From Dyadobacter chenwenxiniae (GTDB lineage Bacteria; Bacteroidota; Bacteroidia; Cytophagales; Spirosomataceae): a stretch of 64,000 nt of DNA. A program made the position numbers and the translations under genes. The DNA lies in NCBI RefSeq assembly GCF_022869785.1, contig NZ_CP094997.1, forward strand, positions 2,232,001 to 2,296,000, read 5' to 3'. The notes beneath the pieces were generated by a model that worked only from the letters and a program-made list of their open reading frames with translations, searched no databases and was not told the DNA's origin. Positions 42,539 through 51,546 of this stretch are shown here, in pieces. Numbering within the stretch: position 1 is the stretch's first letter; each line of letters starts with the position of its first letter.

Positions 42539-45500
42539 TTATCTGATGTTCCGGGACAGTTTTTCGTAAGGAATATCCTTTCCGATGTATTGATCCCACT
42601 CTTCCTCGGTCAGTTCGCGCTTTACTCTTTTGGAAACTTCGGTAAATAATGCAGCTGAATTGATGTCCCATATCCGAACTGTTTTATCCGCTCCGGCTGC
42701 CAGCAACTTGTTCCCGTCGCGGGTAAACTGAATGTCCATCACCCAATAATCAAAATCGCTTAACAAAACAGGCTGTTGTTTGGAAATATCCTCTTTTGCA
42801 TTCCAGATGCGGATTTTCCAGTCATAGCAAGCGGTAGCAATGCGGCTGCCGTCGGGAGCGAAGGCAATGCTGGTAATGCCCGAAGTGTGCGTTCCCTGCG
42901 TGCCGGTCAATGAGTTCGGGACCGGCTCGTCATTCGTAATCCGCACATGGTAAAGCATTCCCGAGCTCGTTCCGAAATAAAGATATTTTTGGTCAGGCGT
43001 GAATGCCATGGAAAGCAGCCTGCCGCGTAAACCTGGCAGACTATATTCTATTGGTTTTGAATCCAGCTTATTTAAGTCAATGCGGATCAGTTTGCCATTT
43101 CCGGTCGCCAGAAACATGAAACGACCGTCAGCCCACATCTCGACAGATGCGATCTCGGTGCCGAGATTAACATTTTTCAAGACTTCCAGTTTCTTATCGC
43201 TCACGTCCCAAAGTCTTACCTGGCCAGCGGAGCTGACCGAGATCAAATGCGGCTTATTATTGATGTTCTTAACCGTCATGGAGAACACAATTCCGTCGTG
43301 TCCGATAATGGTTTTAGCTGGCGGCGTGCCGGGCGTAAAGTTGTCCCAGCGCACGATCTGACCGTTGGAAGAGCCAGTGAAAAACGTTTTTCCGTCCGGC
43401 ATAAAAGCCACGGAACGGATGCTCCTGAACGTCTGCTTGGGATTGCGGAACAAAAGCGGCTTTACGGCAGGTGTCAGATAATTCCACAAACTCACCACGC
43501 CGTCGTCGCCCGCTGTTGCAAAAAGCGAATTACCGGCTTGCGGCTCGGCGACGACGCGTACAATGTCATTGTGTGCGATCAATGTTGCCTTAGCACCCGC
43601 CGCCTTCGATAGTGCATTAAAAATGTCCGGATTCTCGCGTTCTCCCCCATTTTTTATATTAAAATCATATGCTTTTAATGCTAATAATGCCGTCAGTTCA
43701 TCACCCGCAGGCATTTGGAATGACTGGATCGCGATGAAGCGTGCGACCGCTTTTGAGCGCTGTTTCAATGCGTCGTTTCTCGAAGTTTCTGCTTCTTTCT
43801 GAGCAGATTGCGCATACACTTTTTGCCGCTCCGACTCTTTTTGCGCATTTACCGCGTATTCTTTTTGTATTTCCGTTTGTTTCTGCGATTCCACCGCTGC
43901 TTTTCTGGCATTATCGGCCTGAAACTTTTGTTCCTCAGCTATCTGCTTCGCGATTTTTGCAGCAATGCTCTCCTTTACCGCTTTTTCCTGCTCTCTTACG
44001 GCTATGCCTTTTTGTTCCTCGGTTAATGTCTTTTGCAATTCGGCAAATGTGCCCTGCTGTTCTGCTATTTTTTTCTGTGAAATAGCTTCGCGCGTCTGGT
44101 CCTCAGCGCGCTTTCTCTCTTCCAAAGCCAGACTTTCTTTTTCCAGTGCCGTTTTTTCGCTTTGCTGTGCCTGTGTCCGTAGCACGAGCGCCACGATAAG
44201 AAATAGTAATGAAACTAATGAGCTGATCCCCAGGACAGAAGCGAAAATTCTCGCCTTGCGAAGCTCCCGTTTCTGGCGGTCTTCTTTTTGCCTTACTTCG
44301 AGCTCATACTGTTTTTTACTATAATCCAAAAAATTGGTTGCACGCTCAAAAAAAGGATCGTAGCGCTGCGCCCATTCCAATGTTGGCTCGCTTTCTTTCA
44401 GCCATTTAAGGCCCAACTGCAATTCAGGATTGACCCAAAGTCCGGTGCGGCCGTCCTGATAAAGGGAGGCTGAGTAACTGAGTTGTTTATAGAGTTTTGC
44501 GGATTCCAGCTCTTCCTCTATCCACTTCCTGCATCTTTCCCAAAATGTGAGGACTTTTTCAACCGAGACGTCAATGATTGAATTCTGGTCAATCTTTACG
44601 CCCGGTTTCGGTGTTAAAATCGAAACTCCGTTTTCCCTGAAAACCATGATCACGTCGATCAACAGATAATCGGGAATGCCTGTGATCTGAATAATTTCGC
44701 GCAGGACGGTCGGGTGCAGCGACGATGTATCGCTAGGGCCAAGCACGATGAGCGACTTGAAAAGCTTGGCAGCGGCATTTCGCCGCTTTTCATCCAACCG
44801 TTGCGTGTAAATTTCCTCTGCATGCATCGTGATCGACTCCTGCATAGTGCCAATGGCCTCGTAATCAGATCGCGAAACGGGGGAAGAATACGGCTTTGTC
44901 GACTTCCAGCGGTCCCATGTGCGCATTAATGCATGTTGCAGAATGGGGAGGAAGTCGGGGTTATCGGCGAGTTCTTTCAATAGACCGGTTACCAGTTCGG
45001 GCTCAATGCTGGCTCCAACGGATTCCACGGGACCTACAATGACTTGTCTGACCTCTTCCGGGTTCATTTTCGGAAGGAGATAATAGCCTTTATTGATGAT
45101 CTCTGTGAGACCATTGAATTCAGTACAATGGTCCAGATAATCGGAGCGCATTGTAATAACAGCGTGTACCGGAAGCTCGCGCTGATTGATAAGCGTTAGC
45201 AGTAGTTTTACAAAAGCGTTCGTCCTGTTTATGCCCGAGGAATCTTCCGAAAGTTCATAGCGGAAAAGCTCCTCAAACTGGTCGATAACCAGCAGAATTT
45301 TCTGGCCGCGCGTGGCGGAGAGCAATGATAATGCGACTTTGGTATCATTGCTGAGCTCTTTTTCCAGGGACACCGGATCGCGACTGTCCCAAATCGGATC
45401 ATCCTCGCGCAATGCCGCTTTCACCGCATCCACAAAATTCCGGACCGGATTTCCACCCGGCCGGAAAAGAATTACTTTCCAGCGATTTGAGGCGTCGCCT

Positions 45501-45706
45501 TCTTCCAATGAAGGAATGAGGCCGGCTTTGATCAACGAAGACTTTCCACTTCCCGACGAACCGATCAATGCAAGGAAGCGCCCGTCCAGGAGTTTGTTTT
45601 TCAACTCCCGGATGTGCGCGTCCCTGCCGAAGAACAAAGCATGATCTTCATAATCATAACTTCGAAGGCCCGGAAATGGATTGGTAAAGGTAGAATTCTC
45701 AACCAT
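42539..45706 (-). CDS. STAND-type NTPase with transmembrane helix, coiled coil and WD40 repeats
   Basis: Large signalling ATPase of 1055 residues. The N-terminal nSTAND1 domain starts with NPFPGLRSYDYEDHALFFGRD and has a Walker A motif GSSGSGKSS (49-57) and Walker B LLVIDQFEEL (138-147). A single hydrophobic helix (about 490-512) separates it from a long Glu/Gln/Lys/Ala-rich coiled coil (about 515-670) and a WD40 propeller (about 690-1035, with repeats such as IRIWNAK and VRIWDIN). If the helix spans the membrane, NTPase and propeller lie on opposite sides. It starts 5 bases after the RsbW-like gene and ends one base before the TonB receptor gene. Confidence 0.9.
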   Translation of the reverse strand: MVENSTFTNPFPGLRSYDYEDHALFFGRDAHIRELKNKLLDGRFLALIGSSGSGKSSLIKAGLIPSLEEGDASNRWKVILFRPGGNPVRNFVDAVKAALREDDPIWDSRDPVSLEKELSNDTKVALSLLSATRGQKILLVIDQFEELFRYELSEDSSGINRTNAFVKLLLTLINQRELPVHAVITMRSDYLDHCTEFNGLTEIINKGYYLLPKMNPEEVRQVIVGPVESVGASIEPELVTGLLKELADNPDFLPILQHALMRTWDRWKSTKPYSSPVSRSDYEAIGTMQESITMHAEEIYTQRLDEKRRNAAAKLFKSLIVLGPSDTSSLHPTVLREIIQITGIPDYLLIDVIMVFRENGVSILTPKPGVKIDQNSIIDVSVEKVLTFWERCRKWIEEELESAKLYKQLSYSASLYQDGRTGLWVNPELQLGLKWLKESEPTLEWAQRYDPFFERATNFLDYSKKQYELEVRQKEDRQKRELRKARIFASVLGISSLVSLLFLIVALVLRTQAQQSEKTALEKESLALEERKRAEDQTREAISQKKIAEQQGTFAELQKTLTEEQKGIAVREQEKAVKESIAAKIAKQIAEEQKFQADNARKAAVESQKQTEIQKEYAVNAQKESERQKVYAQSAQKEAETSRNDALKQRSKAVARFIAIQSFQMPAGDELTALLALKAYDFNIKNGGERENPDIFNALSKAAGAKATLIAHNDIVRVVAEPQAGNSLFATAGDDGVVSLWNYLTPAVKPLLFRNPKQTFRSIRSVAFMPDGKTFFTGSSNGQIVRWDNFTPGTPPAKTIIGHDGIVFSMTVKNINNKPHLISVSSAGQVRLWDVSDKKLEVLKNVNLGTEIASVEMWADGRFMFLATGNGKLIRIDLNKLDSKPIEYSLPGLRGRLLSMAFTPDQKYLYFGTSSGMLYHVRITNDEPVPNSLTGTQGTHTSGITSIAFAPDGSRIATACYDWKIRIWNAKEDISKQQPVLLSDFDYWVMDIQFTRDGNKLLAAGADKTVRIWDINSAALFTEVSKRVKRELTEEEWDQYIGKDIPYEKLSRNIR

Positions 45707-45711
45707 ATGTT

Positions 45712-46137
45712 TCAGGTTGCGGCAATTTTCATTACAAATTTGTTACGGTTCTTTCCATGGGCATATTCATAGGAAAACTCATCGACACCATTGATCGTCA
45801 AGAAAATACCGAGGCCGCCAATGCCGCGTTCTTCCAGCGAAAGCGTAAGGTCCTGCGCATTGGGCAGTTCTTTCGCAAGCGGGTCAAACGGCGCGGCAAT
45901 GTCTTCCAGGATCACCACGAGTTTCTCGGCCGTGATCTCACTCACCACCTGAAAATCCGCTTCGATGCCCGGCGCCTGATAGCCGTACAAAATAATGTTT
46001 GTAGCAATCTCATCGACCGCCAGTTTGAGGCTATAAGTTGGTTTTTTGGCCAACCCAGCCTTTTCCGAAAGCTCACCAATGTATTCCCGCAGCGAATCGA
46101 GAGAATCAACAGTGCCGGGAAAACTTTTCGATTCCAT
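45712..46137 (-). CDS. RsbW-like anti-sigma-type serine kinase
   Basis: ATP-binding protein of 141 residues of the HATPase_c_2/RsbW-SpoIIAB family. The N-box LAVDEIATN has E43 and N47, the G1 box is LEDIAAPFDP (78-86), and the G2 box RGIGGLG is at 104-110. In partner switching such kinases phosphorylate a STAS protein and sequester a target, classically a sigma factor. A STAS gene lies 12 bases upstream and a STAND gene 5 bases downstream. No sigma factor is encoded nearby, so its sequestered partner is not known. Confidence 0.93.
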   Translation of the reverse strand: MESKSFPGTVDSLDSLREYIGELSEKAGLAKKPTYSLKLAVDEIATNIILYGYQAPGIEADFQVVSEITAEKLVVILEDIAAPFDPLAKELPNAQDLTLSLEERGIGGLGIFLTINGVDEFSYEYAHGKNRNKFVMKIAAT

Positions 46138-46149
46138 TATCAGGAGATG

Positions 46150-46470
46150 TTAAACTGGATATTGATCAACGATGGTAACGCTGTGCTGCAAGCCCGTTTT
46201 GGTAAGCGTATCCACAATCAGTTCCTGCGGTTTCACGATGTAAATGGATAATTTCGGCCCGATTTTCTGCTTTGAGTAAATCAAAACTCTAAGCCCCGCC
46301 GATGACATAAAGCTAAGGTCCTCCATGTCAAGCACCAAAGCATCAATGGGTTGATTAGCAATTTTCTCAATTTCAGTCTGAAAAACACGCGCCGAAAGCG
46401 AATCCAGCTCGCCATGCAAAGTAAAGCGCGCCTCCTGATTTTCTATTAGGGATTCTATTTGAAATGCCAT
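46150..46470 (-). CDS. STAS-domain anti-sigma-factor antagonist (first copy)
   Basis: RsbV/SpoIIAA-like protein of 106 residues. The switch motif is LSFMSSAGLRVL; the probable phosphorylated Ser is S57, with the usual preceding Asp replaced by Ser. Phosphorylation by the adjacent RsbW-like kinase and dephosphorylation by the PP2C regulator at 30671 would switch its binding. It starts the unit STAS-RsbW-STAND-receptor, just after a 307-bp gap that contains repeats and probably a promoter. Confidence 0.93.
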   Translation of the reverse strand: MAFQIESLIENQEARFTLHGELDSLSARVFQTEIEKIANQPIDALVLDMEDLSFMSSAGLRVLIYSKQKIGPKLSIYIVKPQELIVDTLTKTGLQHSVTIVDQYPV

Positions 46471-46777
46471 TGGAATATTAATTAAAGGTTTTAAATGAGT
46501 TATTTAAATGCTAACTGTTACTGCCTTGTGCTTCTAAGCGGCGTTTCGAACGTGCCGGAGGCCGAAGGGCGTTCTGCTAGTGCTCCGATTGTGAGCCGCG
46601 TCGTGCACGTGCCTTCGACCGCCCGGCGGCCCGGTCCGCTCAGGCTGACAAGGCGTTCCGCTGTTGCTAACCAGTGCCGTCGTACAACTAGCTTGTCACC
46701 CTGAGCGGAGCCGAAGGGGCGTTACTGCTAGCACGACCGCCGAAGGGCGCCACTGCTACCCCCTCCGCCAAAGGGCG
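46471..46777. other. 307-bp intergenic gap holding repeats
   Basis: Separates STAS copy 1 from glgX. The part next to STAS (46471-46530) is AT-rich and the only likely promoter site; no exact TAnnTTTG was found. The remainder is GC-rich and filled by the repeat units described separately. Small frames here look like chance. Confidence 0.6.
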
Positions 46778-46782
46778 CTACT
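46561..46782. repeat. Degenerate GCCGAAGGGCG repeat cluster with inverted arm
   Basis: Four related units of the form GCCGAAGGGCGnnnCTGCTA start near 46561, 46710, 46739 and 46767 (the last one GCCAAAGGGCG). A longer element CTTGTCACCCTGAGCGGAGC (from 46692) is matched in inverse by CCGGTCCGCTCAGGCTGACA (46631-46650), with CCTTCGACC at 46612. The last unit supplies the TAG stop codon of glgX. The CCCTGAGCGGAG core is a familiar intergenic repeat in this phylum. Confidence 0.7.
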
Positions 46783-48898
46783 TCCCAACCAAGATGACCG
46801 TCGCTCTCCCCCCAACCAAAAACCTCCCCTGGTCTTCCAACCTCGGCTCCTTACCAACTTCGTAAATGTCCTCACCAGTTGGCATGTCCGTATTCACGGC
46901 CAGATGCCATTTTTGGCCGGCTGGAAGTGGTGGGAGTTCGTAGTATAATGCGTCCCAGTGCGAATTCATCGCTACGTATATCGAATCGTCCCGGATTGTT
47001 CCGCTTTTGGCGTGGGCGCCGTCCAGCATGAATGCCAGGCAGCGGCTGCTTGGTGAAAAGTCGGGTTGCCAGGCTTGGGTTCCGTGGAATGTGATGTCCG
47101 CGAACCCGCTGCCTACATAGTCCTTATGCTGGAAATGCGTCCTGCTCCTGAGCACCGGATGTGCACGGCGGAAGCGCATAATGTGTTGCGCGAAGCGATA
47201 AATGTCCGCGTTCTTTTCCATCAAGCTCCAATCCAGCCAGTTAAGCTCATTATCGTGGCAATAGGTGTTATTATTACCGGATTTGGTAACGCCCACTTCA
47301 TCGCCCGAAAGGATCATAGGAACGCCCTGGCTCACCATAAGGATCGACAATGCATTCTTTATCTGCTTGTGACGTAGCTGATTAATGTACGAATCATCCG
47401 TTTCACCTTCCACCCCACAATTCCATGAATGGTTATCATTACCACCGTCATTGTTATTCTCTCCATTCGCTTCGTTGTGTTTTTCATTGTAAGCAAATAG
47501 GTCATAAAGGGTGAAACCGTCGTGGCAGGCGATGAAGTTAATGCTGGCTGTCGGGCCGCGATAGTAGTACAGATCAGGCCATCCCTGGATGCATTGCGCG
47601 ATTTCTCCAACTAAACCTTCGTCGCCTTTGAGGAATTTCCGGATCGAGTCGCGGTATTTTCCGTTCCATTCTGCCCAGCGTCCGTATGCCGGGAATGAAC
47701 CGACCTGGTATAAGCCGCCTGCGTCCCAGGCTTCGGCTACCAGCTTGCATTTGGCCAGAATCGGGTCATATGCGAGCGATTCGAGCAATGGCGGGTTGCT
47801 TAATGGCGCTCCGTTTTGGTCACGGCCAAGAATGGCGGCGAGGTCGAAACGGAAACCATCAATGTGGTAATCGGCTGCCCAGTAACGCAGACAGTCCAGA
47901 ACCATGTTCCGCACCACCGGATTGTTGCAATTCAATGTGTTGCCAGTTCCTGAGAAATTGAAATAATAACCCTCAGGCGTGAGCATGTAGTAGGTTTTGT
48001 TATCAATTCCCCTGAACGAGATTGTGTGACCGCGGTGGTCGCCTTCTGCTGTGTGATTGAAAACCACATCCAGCATCACTTCAATGCCGTTTTTGTGCAG
48101 TTCTTTAACCAACGTTTTCAGCTCATCCACCTGCATCCCAAACTTCCCCGTGGCAGCATAACCTGCTTTTGGAGAAAAGAAATTAACCGTGCTATAACCC
48201 CAGAAATTGACGATCAAGCCGCCTGTAACCGGGTTTTCCTTGCTGTTTTCCCATTCATCAAACTCATAAATCGGCATGAGCTCCACGCAGTTGATCCCCA
48301 GATCTTTCAGGTAAGCCACTTTGCTGCGAATGGCTGCAAATGTGCCCGGGTTTTTGACATTGGATGATGGATGCTGCGTAAAACCGCGCACGTGCATTTC
48401 ATAGATCACCAGATCCTCGATCGGCGTTTCGAGCGGGTGGTCATTTTCCCAGTCAAAATCCTCAAAAACGAGGCGTGAGCGATATGGATAAATGTTATCC
48501 CAATTCGGTTTGGCCAGCCAGGAATCCCGTCCGCCAATGGCTTTGGCGTACGGATCGCTGAGAATAATGCTTTTGTCAAAACGGTGACCTTCTTCGGGCT
48601 TGAAGGGGCCGTCCATGCGGTAACCATATTCCAGGCGCTCGTAATCCAGATCAAAAACGATCATGGAATACACATTGCCCGTTCTGAATTCTTCCGGAAA
48701 ACGGATCTCGGCAAACGGCTCCGCTTCGCCCCTTTCGAACAATACAAGCGTACAGTCGATGGCTTCGCTCGAATAAATGCTGAAATTGATCCCGTTCGGA
48801 ACCATGGTCGCTCCGAATGGCAACGCATGTCCGCGTCTGAACTTGATCCCCTGCTGCTCGTGCGTCGGGTAGTAATCAATCCTGATATCTGTTGCCAT
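46778..48898 (-). CDS. glgX: Glycogen debranching enzyme GlgX
   Basis: GH13-family isoamylase-type enzyme of 706 residues that cuts alpha-1,6 branches in glycogen. It has an N-terminal beta domain (1-145), then the barrel with DVVFNHTAEGDHRG, DGFRFDLAAILGRD (nucleophile Asp), LVAEAWDAGG (acid Glu) and the transition-state Asp motif FIACHDGFTLYDL. It is located 3 bases after STAS copy 2, which ties a glycogen enzyme physically to signalling genes. Glycogen synthase lies at the other end of the cluster. The stop codon falls in an intergenic repeat, so the extreme C-terminus may be recently altered. Confidence 0.96.
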   Translation of the reverse strand: MATDIRIDYYPTHEQQGIKFRRGHALPFGATMVPNGINFSIYSSEAIDCTLVLFERGEAEPFAEIRFPEEFRTGNVYSMIVFDLDYERLEYGYRMDGPFKPEEGHRFDKSIILSDPYAKAIGGRDSWLAKPNWDNIYPYRSRLVFEDFDWENDHPLETPIEDLVIYEMHVRGFTQHPSSNVKNPGTFAAIRSKVAYLKDLGINCVELMPIYEFDEWENSKENPVTGGLIVNFWGYSTVNFFSPKAGYAATGKFGMQVDELKTLVKELHKNGIEVMLDVVFNHTAEGDHRGHTISFRGIDNKTYYMLTPEGYYFNFSGTGNTLNCNNPVVRNMVLDCLRYWAADYHIDGFRFDLAAILGRDQNGAPLSNPPLLESLAYDPILAKCKLVAEAWDAGGLYQVGSFPAYGRWAEWNGKYRDSIRKFLKGDEGLVGEIAQCIQGWPDLYYYRGPTASINFIACHDGFTLYDLFAYNEKHNEANGENNNDGGNDNHSWNCGVEGETDDSYINQLRHKQIKNALSILMVSQGVPMILSGDEVGVTKSGNNNTYCHDNELNWLDWSLMEKNADIYRFAQHIMRFRRAHPVLRSRTHFQHKDYVGSGFADITFHGTQAWQPDFSPSSRCLAFMLDGAHAKSGTIRDDSIYVAMNSHWDALYYELPPLPAGQKWHLAVNTDMPTGEDIYEVGKEPRLEDQGRFLVGGRATVILVGK

Positions 48899-48901
48899 GG
48901 A

Positions 48902-49240
48902 TTAGTCTTGTTTTAGGAATGCAACTCCGTCTTCCGGCTTCTCAACAATGGTAAAAAAGTTGATAAAACCGGTGGTGGACATCACGTCCTGGATTTCTTC
49001 CGAAACCCCCACAAGCACCACTTTACCTTCCTGCGACCTGATATTCCGGTAAACCATCAGCAACACACGCAGCCCGGCGCTGGACATGAAACCTACGTCG
49101 GTGAGGTCAATCGCGATGTTTTTGCTTTTGTCCATGGCCACCTTTGCATTTCTTTCAAATTCGGGTGCCGTTTTGCTGTCTATGTCGCCGGAGACCGCAA
49201 CCACCGTAATTTCCTCCTGATCCGTAATGGTAACTTTCAT
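48902..49240 (-). CDS. STAS-domain anti-sigma-factor antagonist (second copy)
   Basis: Second RsbV-like protein, 112 residues, with VGFMSSAGLRVL and probable phospho-site S54. It shares the FMSSAGLRVL motif with copy 1 but is otherwise quite different, so the copies probably have separate inputs or partners. It lies between the AGE epimerase (27 bases) and glgX (3 bases) and is thus co-transcribed with sugar enzymes rather than with the kinase. Confidence 0.92.
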   Translation of the reverse strand: MKVTITDQEEITVVAVSGDIDSKTAPEFERNAKVAMDKSKNIAIDLTDVGFMSSAGLRVLLMVYRNIRSQEGKVVLVGVSEEIQDVMSTTGFINFFTIVEKPEDGVAFLKQD

Positions 49241-49267
49241 CTGAATAGTTTCTAAATATGGTTCAAA

Positions 49268-51091
49268 TTACTTGGCCGAACTGATCTGTACTTTCACGCG
49301 GATACGTTCCTCTGTTTCAGGAAGTTTCACGGTAAGTGCATAGGCATCGAAATCTGTATAAGGCTGATCGTCAATGAAAACCTCGCTGATATACACGCTT
49401 CCGGGAGGCAGGATATCCGGCGAAACACGCAGAATGTTGTCCTTCCAGCCGTTTGGATAAGGCTTAAAGTAGAAATAAGTTGGCTGCTTGGTGATCAGCA
49501 AATTGATATAAACTGCTGACAGATAGCATAGTTCTGTGCTGTGATATGCACTCATGGAGTGGCTTCCTTTGAAACGCTCTGTTCCCAAAAGATACGGCAT
49601 ACCATTGCCCAACACATTGAAATACACACCGCCATCGTCATTATCCAGGAAGAATGCATTGTAGAATGCTGCCGCCTCACGCGCTTGTTTTTCGTATTCT
49701 TTATCTCCCAAAACCCCGTACATGATCAGGTAAGCAAGAATTGCCTGCTCCTGCTGCCACCACGCCTTGCGGTCATGCCATACAAATTGGTGCTTGTCGC
49801 CTGTCTTCTGAACGCGTTCAACCACGTCATACCAGCCGCCACGCTGTTGATCAGAACCAGCCGCAGGCATCAATTCAGCAATTTTTTTGGCAAATGCCAG
49901 ATATTCTTCTTTTGGAGTCAGCGATTGCTGACGGATCAGGTTCCATGCGATTTTCAGGTTGTGCCCTACTACTGCACGGTTTTGCTGCCATCCCCATGTT
50001 TGGTCTTTGCTCCAATCTTCGAAAAATTTCTCCTGAACAAACGGACTGTTTTCGTAGTCTGGGAAATATTTGGTAATGGTGTCAAAAGTGTATTCCAAGA
50101 AATCAGCGTGCTTTTGCTCGCCGCTTGCCAGCCAGAGGTTGATCAGGTAAGCAGGCGCGTGGTCACCCACGGAGTTCCAGTTTTTGCGGGCTTTGTTATG
50201 AGCCAAAGATTCCTCGTGCGCATCCAATGTGATCGGGTGCAAGTGGGAGTAGTAACCTACGCCATTTGGATCTTTGAAATATTTTTCAAACAGATCAATG
50301 GTTTTGTCAATGTCGTCGCGGATGCGCTGATCGCCCGTGATGCGGTAGGTTTGCGTCGGGCCTGCGAGGGCGTAGATCTGCTCATACATAGGAAGCGAAT
50401 CCAGGTCGTCACCAAATTCCGAAGTCAGCAATTTGGTTTCTTTCTGGCCTTCCACTTTCAAGCCGTGATACCAGTAAACGAGGTCATCATCTTGGTCAAA
50501 AAAGCGCATGTGGTCGCGCAGATATTCTGTTCCAAGCTCTGCCCCTTCCAGGAATTCGTCTTTTCCGGTCAACAGATATGCGGATGCAAATCCGTAAACC
50601 ATTCTGGAAATTGTGTCTGTTTCCTGCAAGTAATCTCCTTTTTTGGAACCTCCCAAATGGAGCATTGTGCGATAATTTTTGTAGTTGATCTCCTCTTTCG
50701 GATAATCAAACTGCCATTTCAGATAGCTGGAAGCAATAGAACTGATCTGCGTGATCCAGTAATTCTGCTCCTCGTGGCGATAAGCTTTTGGCTCCTTACC
50801 CGGGAAAATCAATTGCTGCGCTTCAAATGTGCTTTCGTCCGCGCCTGCATTGGGATAAAATGTTCCGTAAGCGAAAACATATTGTCCATTTGTCGACAAA
50901 AACGGTGCGATATCGCCTGGATCCTGCCAACCTTCTGTCAGGTTCTGCACGCCGCGCGCATAGGTGGAAGCGATCAGATTGATCTTGAAAGGACGCTTGT
51001 CCGACGTCTCCACAGTAAACCAGCGTTCCTCTGCATTATATCCCGTGATATAACCCGCAATGGTATCCGAAAAAGTGAAATTAATATTCAT
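49268..51091 (-). CDS. AGE-family epimerase/isomerase-like protein
   Basis: Protein of 607 residues whose C-terminal 450 residues look like the (alpha/alpha)6 barrel of N-acylglucosamine 2-epimerases and cellobiose 2-epimerases (VGDHAPAYLINLWLA, HDRKAWWQQEQAILAYL, SMSAYHSTELCYLS). The first 110 residues are a beta-rich extension (FTVETSDKRPFKINLIA), unusual for simple epimerases. No signal peptide is present. The substrate is unknown; the operon with glgX suggests a glucose-derived sugar. It may mark the boundary between the glycogen cluster and the NTF2 cluster, since only 31 bases separate it from the VOC gene. Confidence 0.82.
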   Translation of the reverse strand: MNINFTFSDTIAGYITGYNAEERWFTVETSDKRPFKINLIASTYARGVQNLTEGWQDPGDIAPFLSTNGQYVFAYGTFYPNAGADESTFEAQQLIFPGKEPKAYRHEEQNYWITQISSIASSYLKWQFDYPKEEINYKNYRTMLHLGGSKKGDYLQETDTISRMVYGFASAYLLTGKDEFLEGAELGTEYLRDHMRFFDQDDDLVYWYHGLKVEGQKETKLLTSEFGDDLDSLPMYEQIYALAGPTQTYRITGDQRIRDDIDKTIDLFEKYFKDPNGVGYYSHLHPITLDAHEESLAHNKARKNWNSVGDHAPAYLINLWLASGEQKHADFLEYTFDTITKYFPDYENSPFVQEKFFEDWSKDQTWGWQQNRAVVGHNLKIAWNLIRQQSLTPKEEYLAFAKKIAELMPAAGSDQQRGGWYDVVERVQKTGDKHQFVWHDRKAWWQQEQAILAYLIMYGVLGDKEYEKQAREAAAFYNAFFLDNDDGGVYFNVLGNGMPYLLGTERFKGSHSMSAYHSTELCYLSAVYINLLITKQPTYFYFKPYPNGWKDNILRVSPDILPPGSVYISEVFIDDQPYTDFDAYALTVKLPETEERIRVKVQISSAK

Positions 51092-51122
51092 GCGTTAGTT
51101 GGTAAAGGTGTTTGAGAGTTTA

Positions 51123-51545
51123 TTAAGCCAGATCTTCCTGATCCCGATAGCCCTGGGTGATTTCAATAATGTTTCCTTCGGGGTCTTTGAGCCATACGGT
51201 TTTCCAGCCTTCGATTACGTCGTCGAAATGCAATGGGCCGAGGGTGATGACGGCGTCTTCTCCCATGCTTTCCACTTTGGCATCGATGTCGTCCACGGAG
51301 AATGCAATGTGCCTTAAACCAGGATAATGCGGGCCGTCTGCTTCGGACATCGGGTAAGGGCGGTCTTCTTCGGGCGGGAAGATTTCGAAGTAAATGTTGT
51401 CATCGTTTTTAAGGAAAACCAGCTCGGCGTCGTCGCCCAGACTGATGACCCTTGCCCTGCGGAACCCAAAATATTTAGAATAAAAATCCTCGAACTTCGC
51501 GAGGTTTTTAACTGTAAGTGCCAGGTGGAAAAATGTCGCGCTCAT
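51123..51545 (-). CDS. VOC-family (glyoxalase-like) protein
   Basis: Small metal-dependent dioxygenase/glyoxalase-fold protein of 140 residues. The ATG at 51545 opens with FFHLALTVKNL, the usual first VOC strand with a metal-type His; the frame extends 20 codons upstream but into the next gene. Later motifs are LRHIAFSVDDID (second metal His) and WLKDPEGNIIEI (Glu). The substrate is unknown. It starts one base after the stop of the DJ-1 gene. Confidence 0.9.
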   Translation of the reverse strand: MSATFFHLALTVKNLAKFEDFYSKYFGFRRARVISLGDDAELVFLKNDDNIYFEIFPPEEDRPYPMSEADGPHYPGLRHIAFSVDDIDAKVESMGEDAVITLGPLHFDDVIEGWKTVWLKDPEGNIIEITQGYRDQEDLA

Positions 51546-51546
51546 A

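Noticed and set aside
46495..46948. Short plus-strand frames in the repeat gap before glgX
   Set aside because: They run through repeats and into the antisense of glgX, with Arg/Ser-rich random-looking translation.
49541..51115. 524-codon open frame antisense to the AGE epimerase gene
   Set aside because: Translation is rich in Cys/Phe/Val/Gln with no motif, and the opposite frame is a clear protein. It mirrors codon bias of the sense gene.
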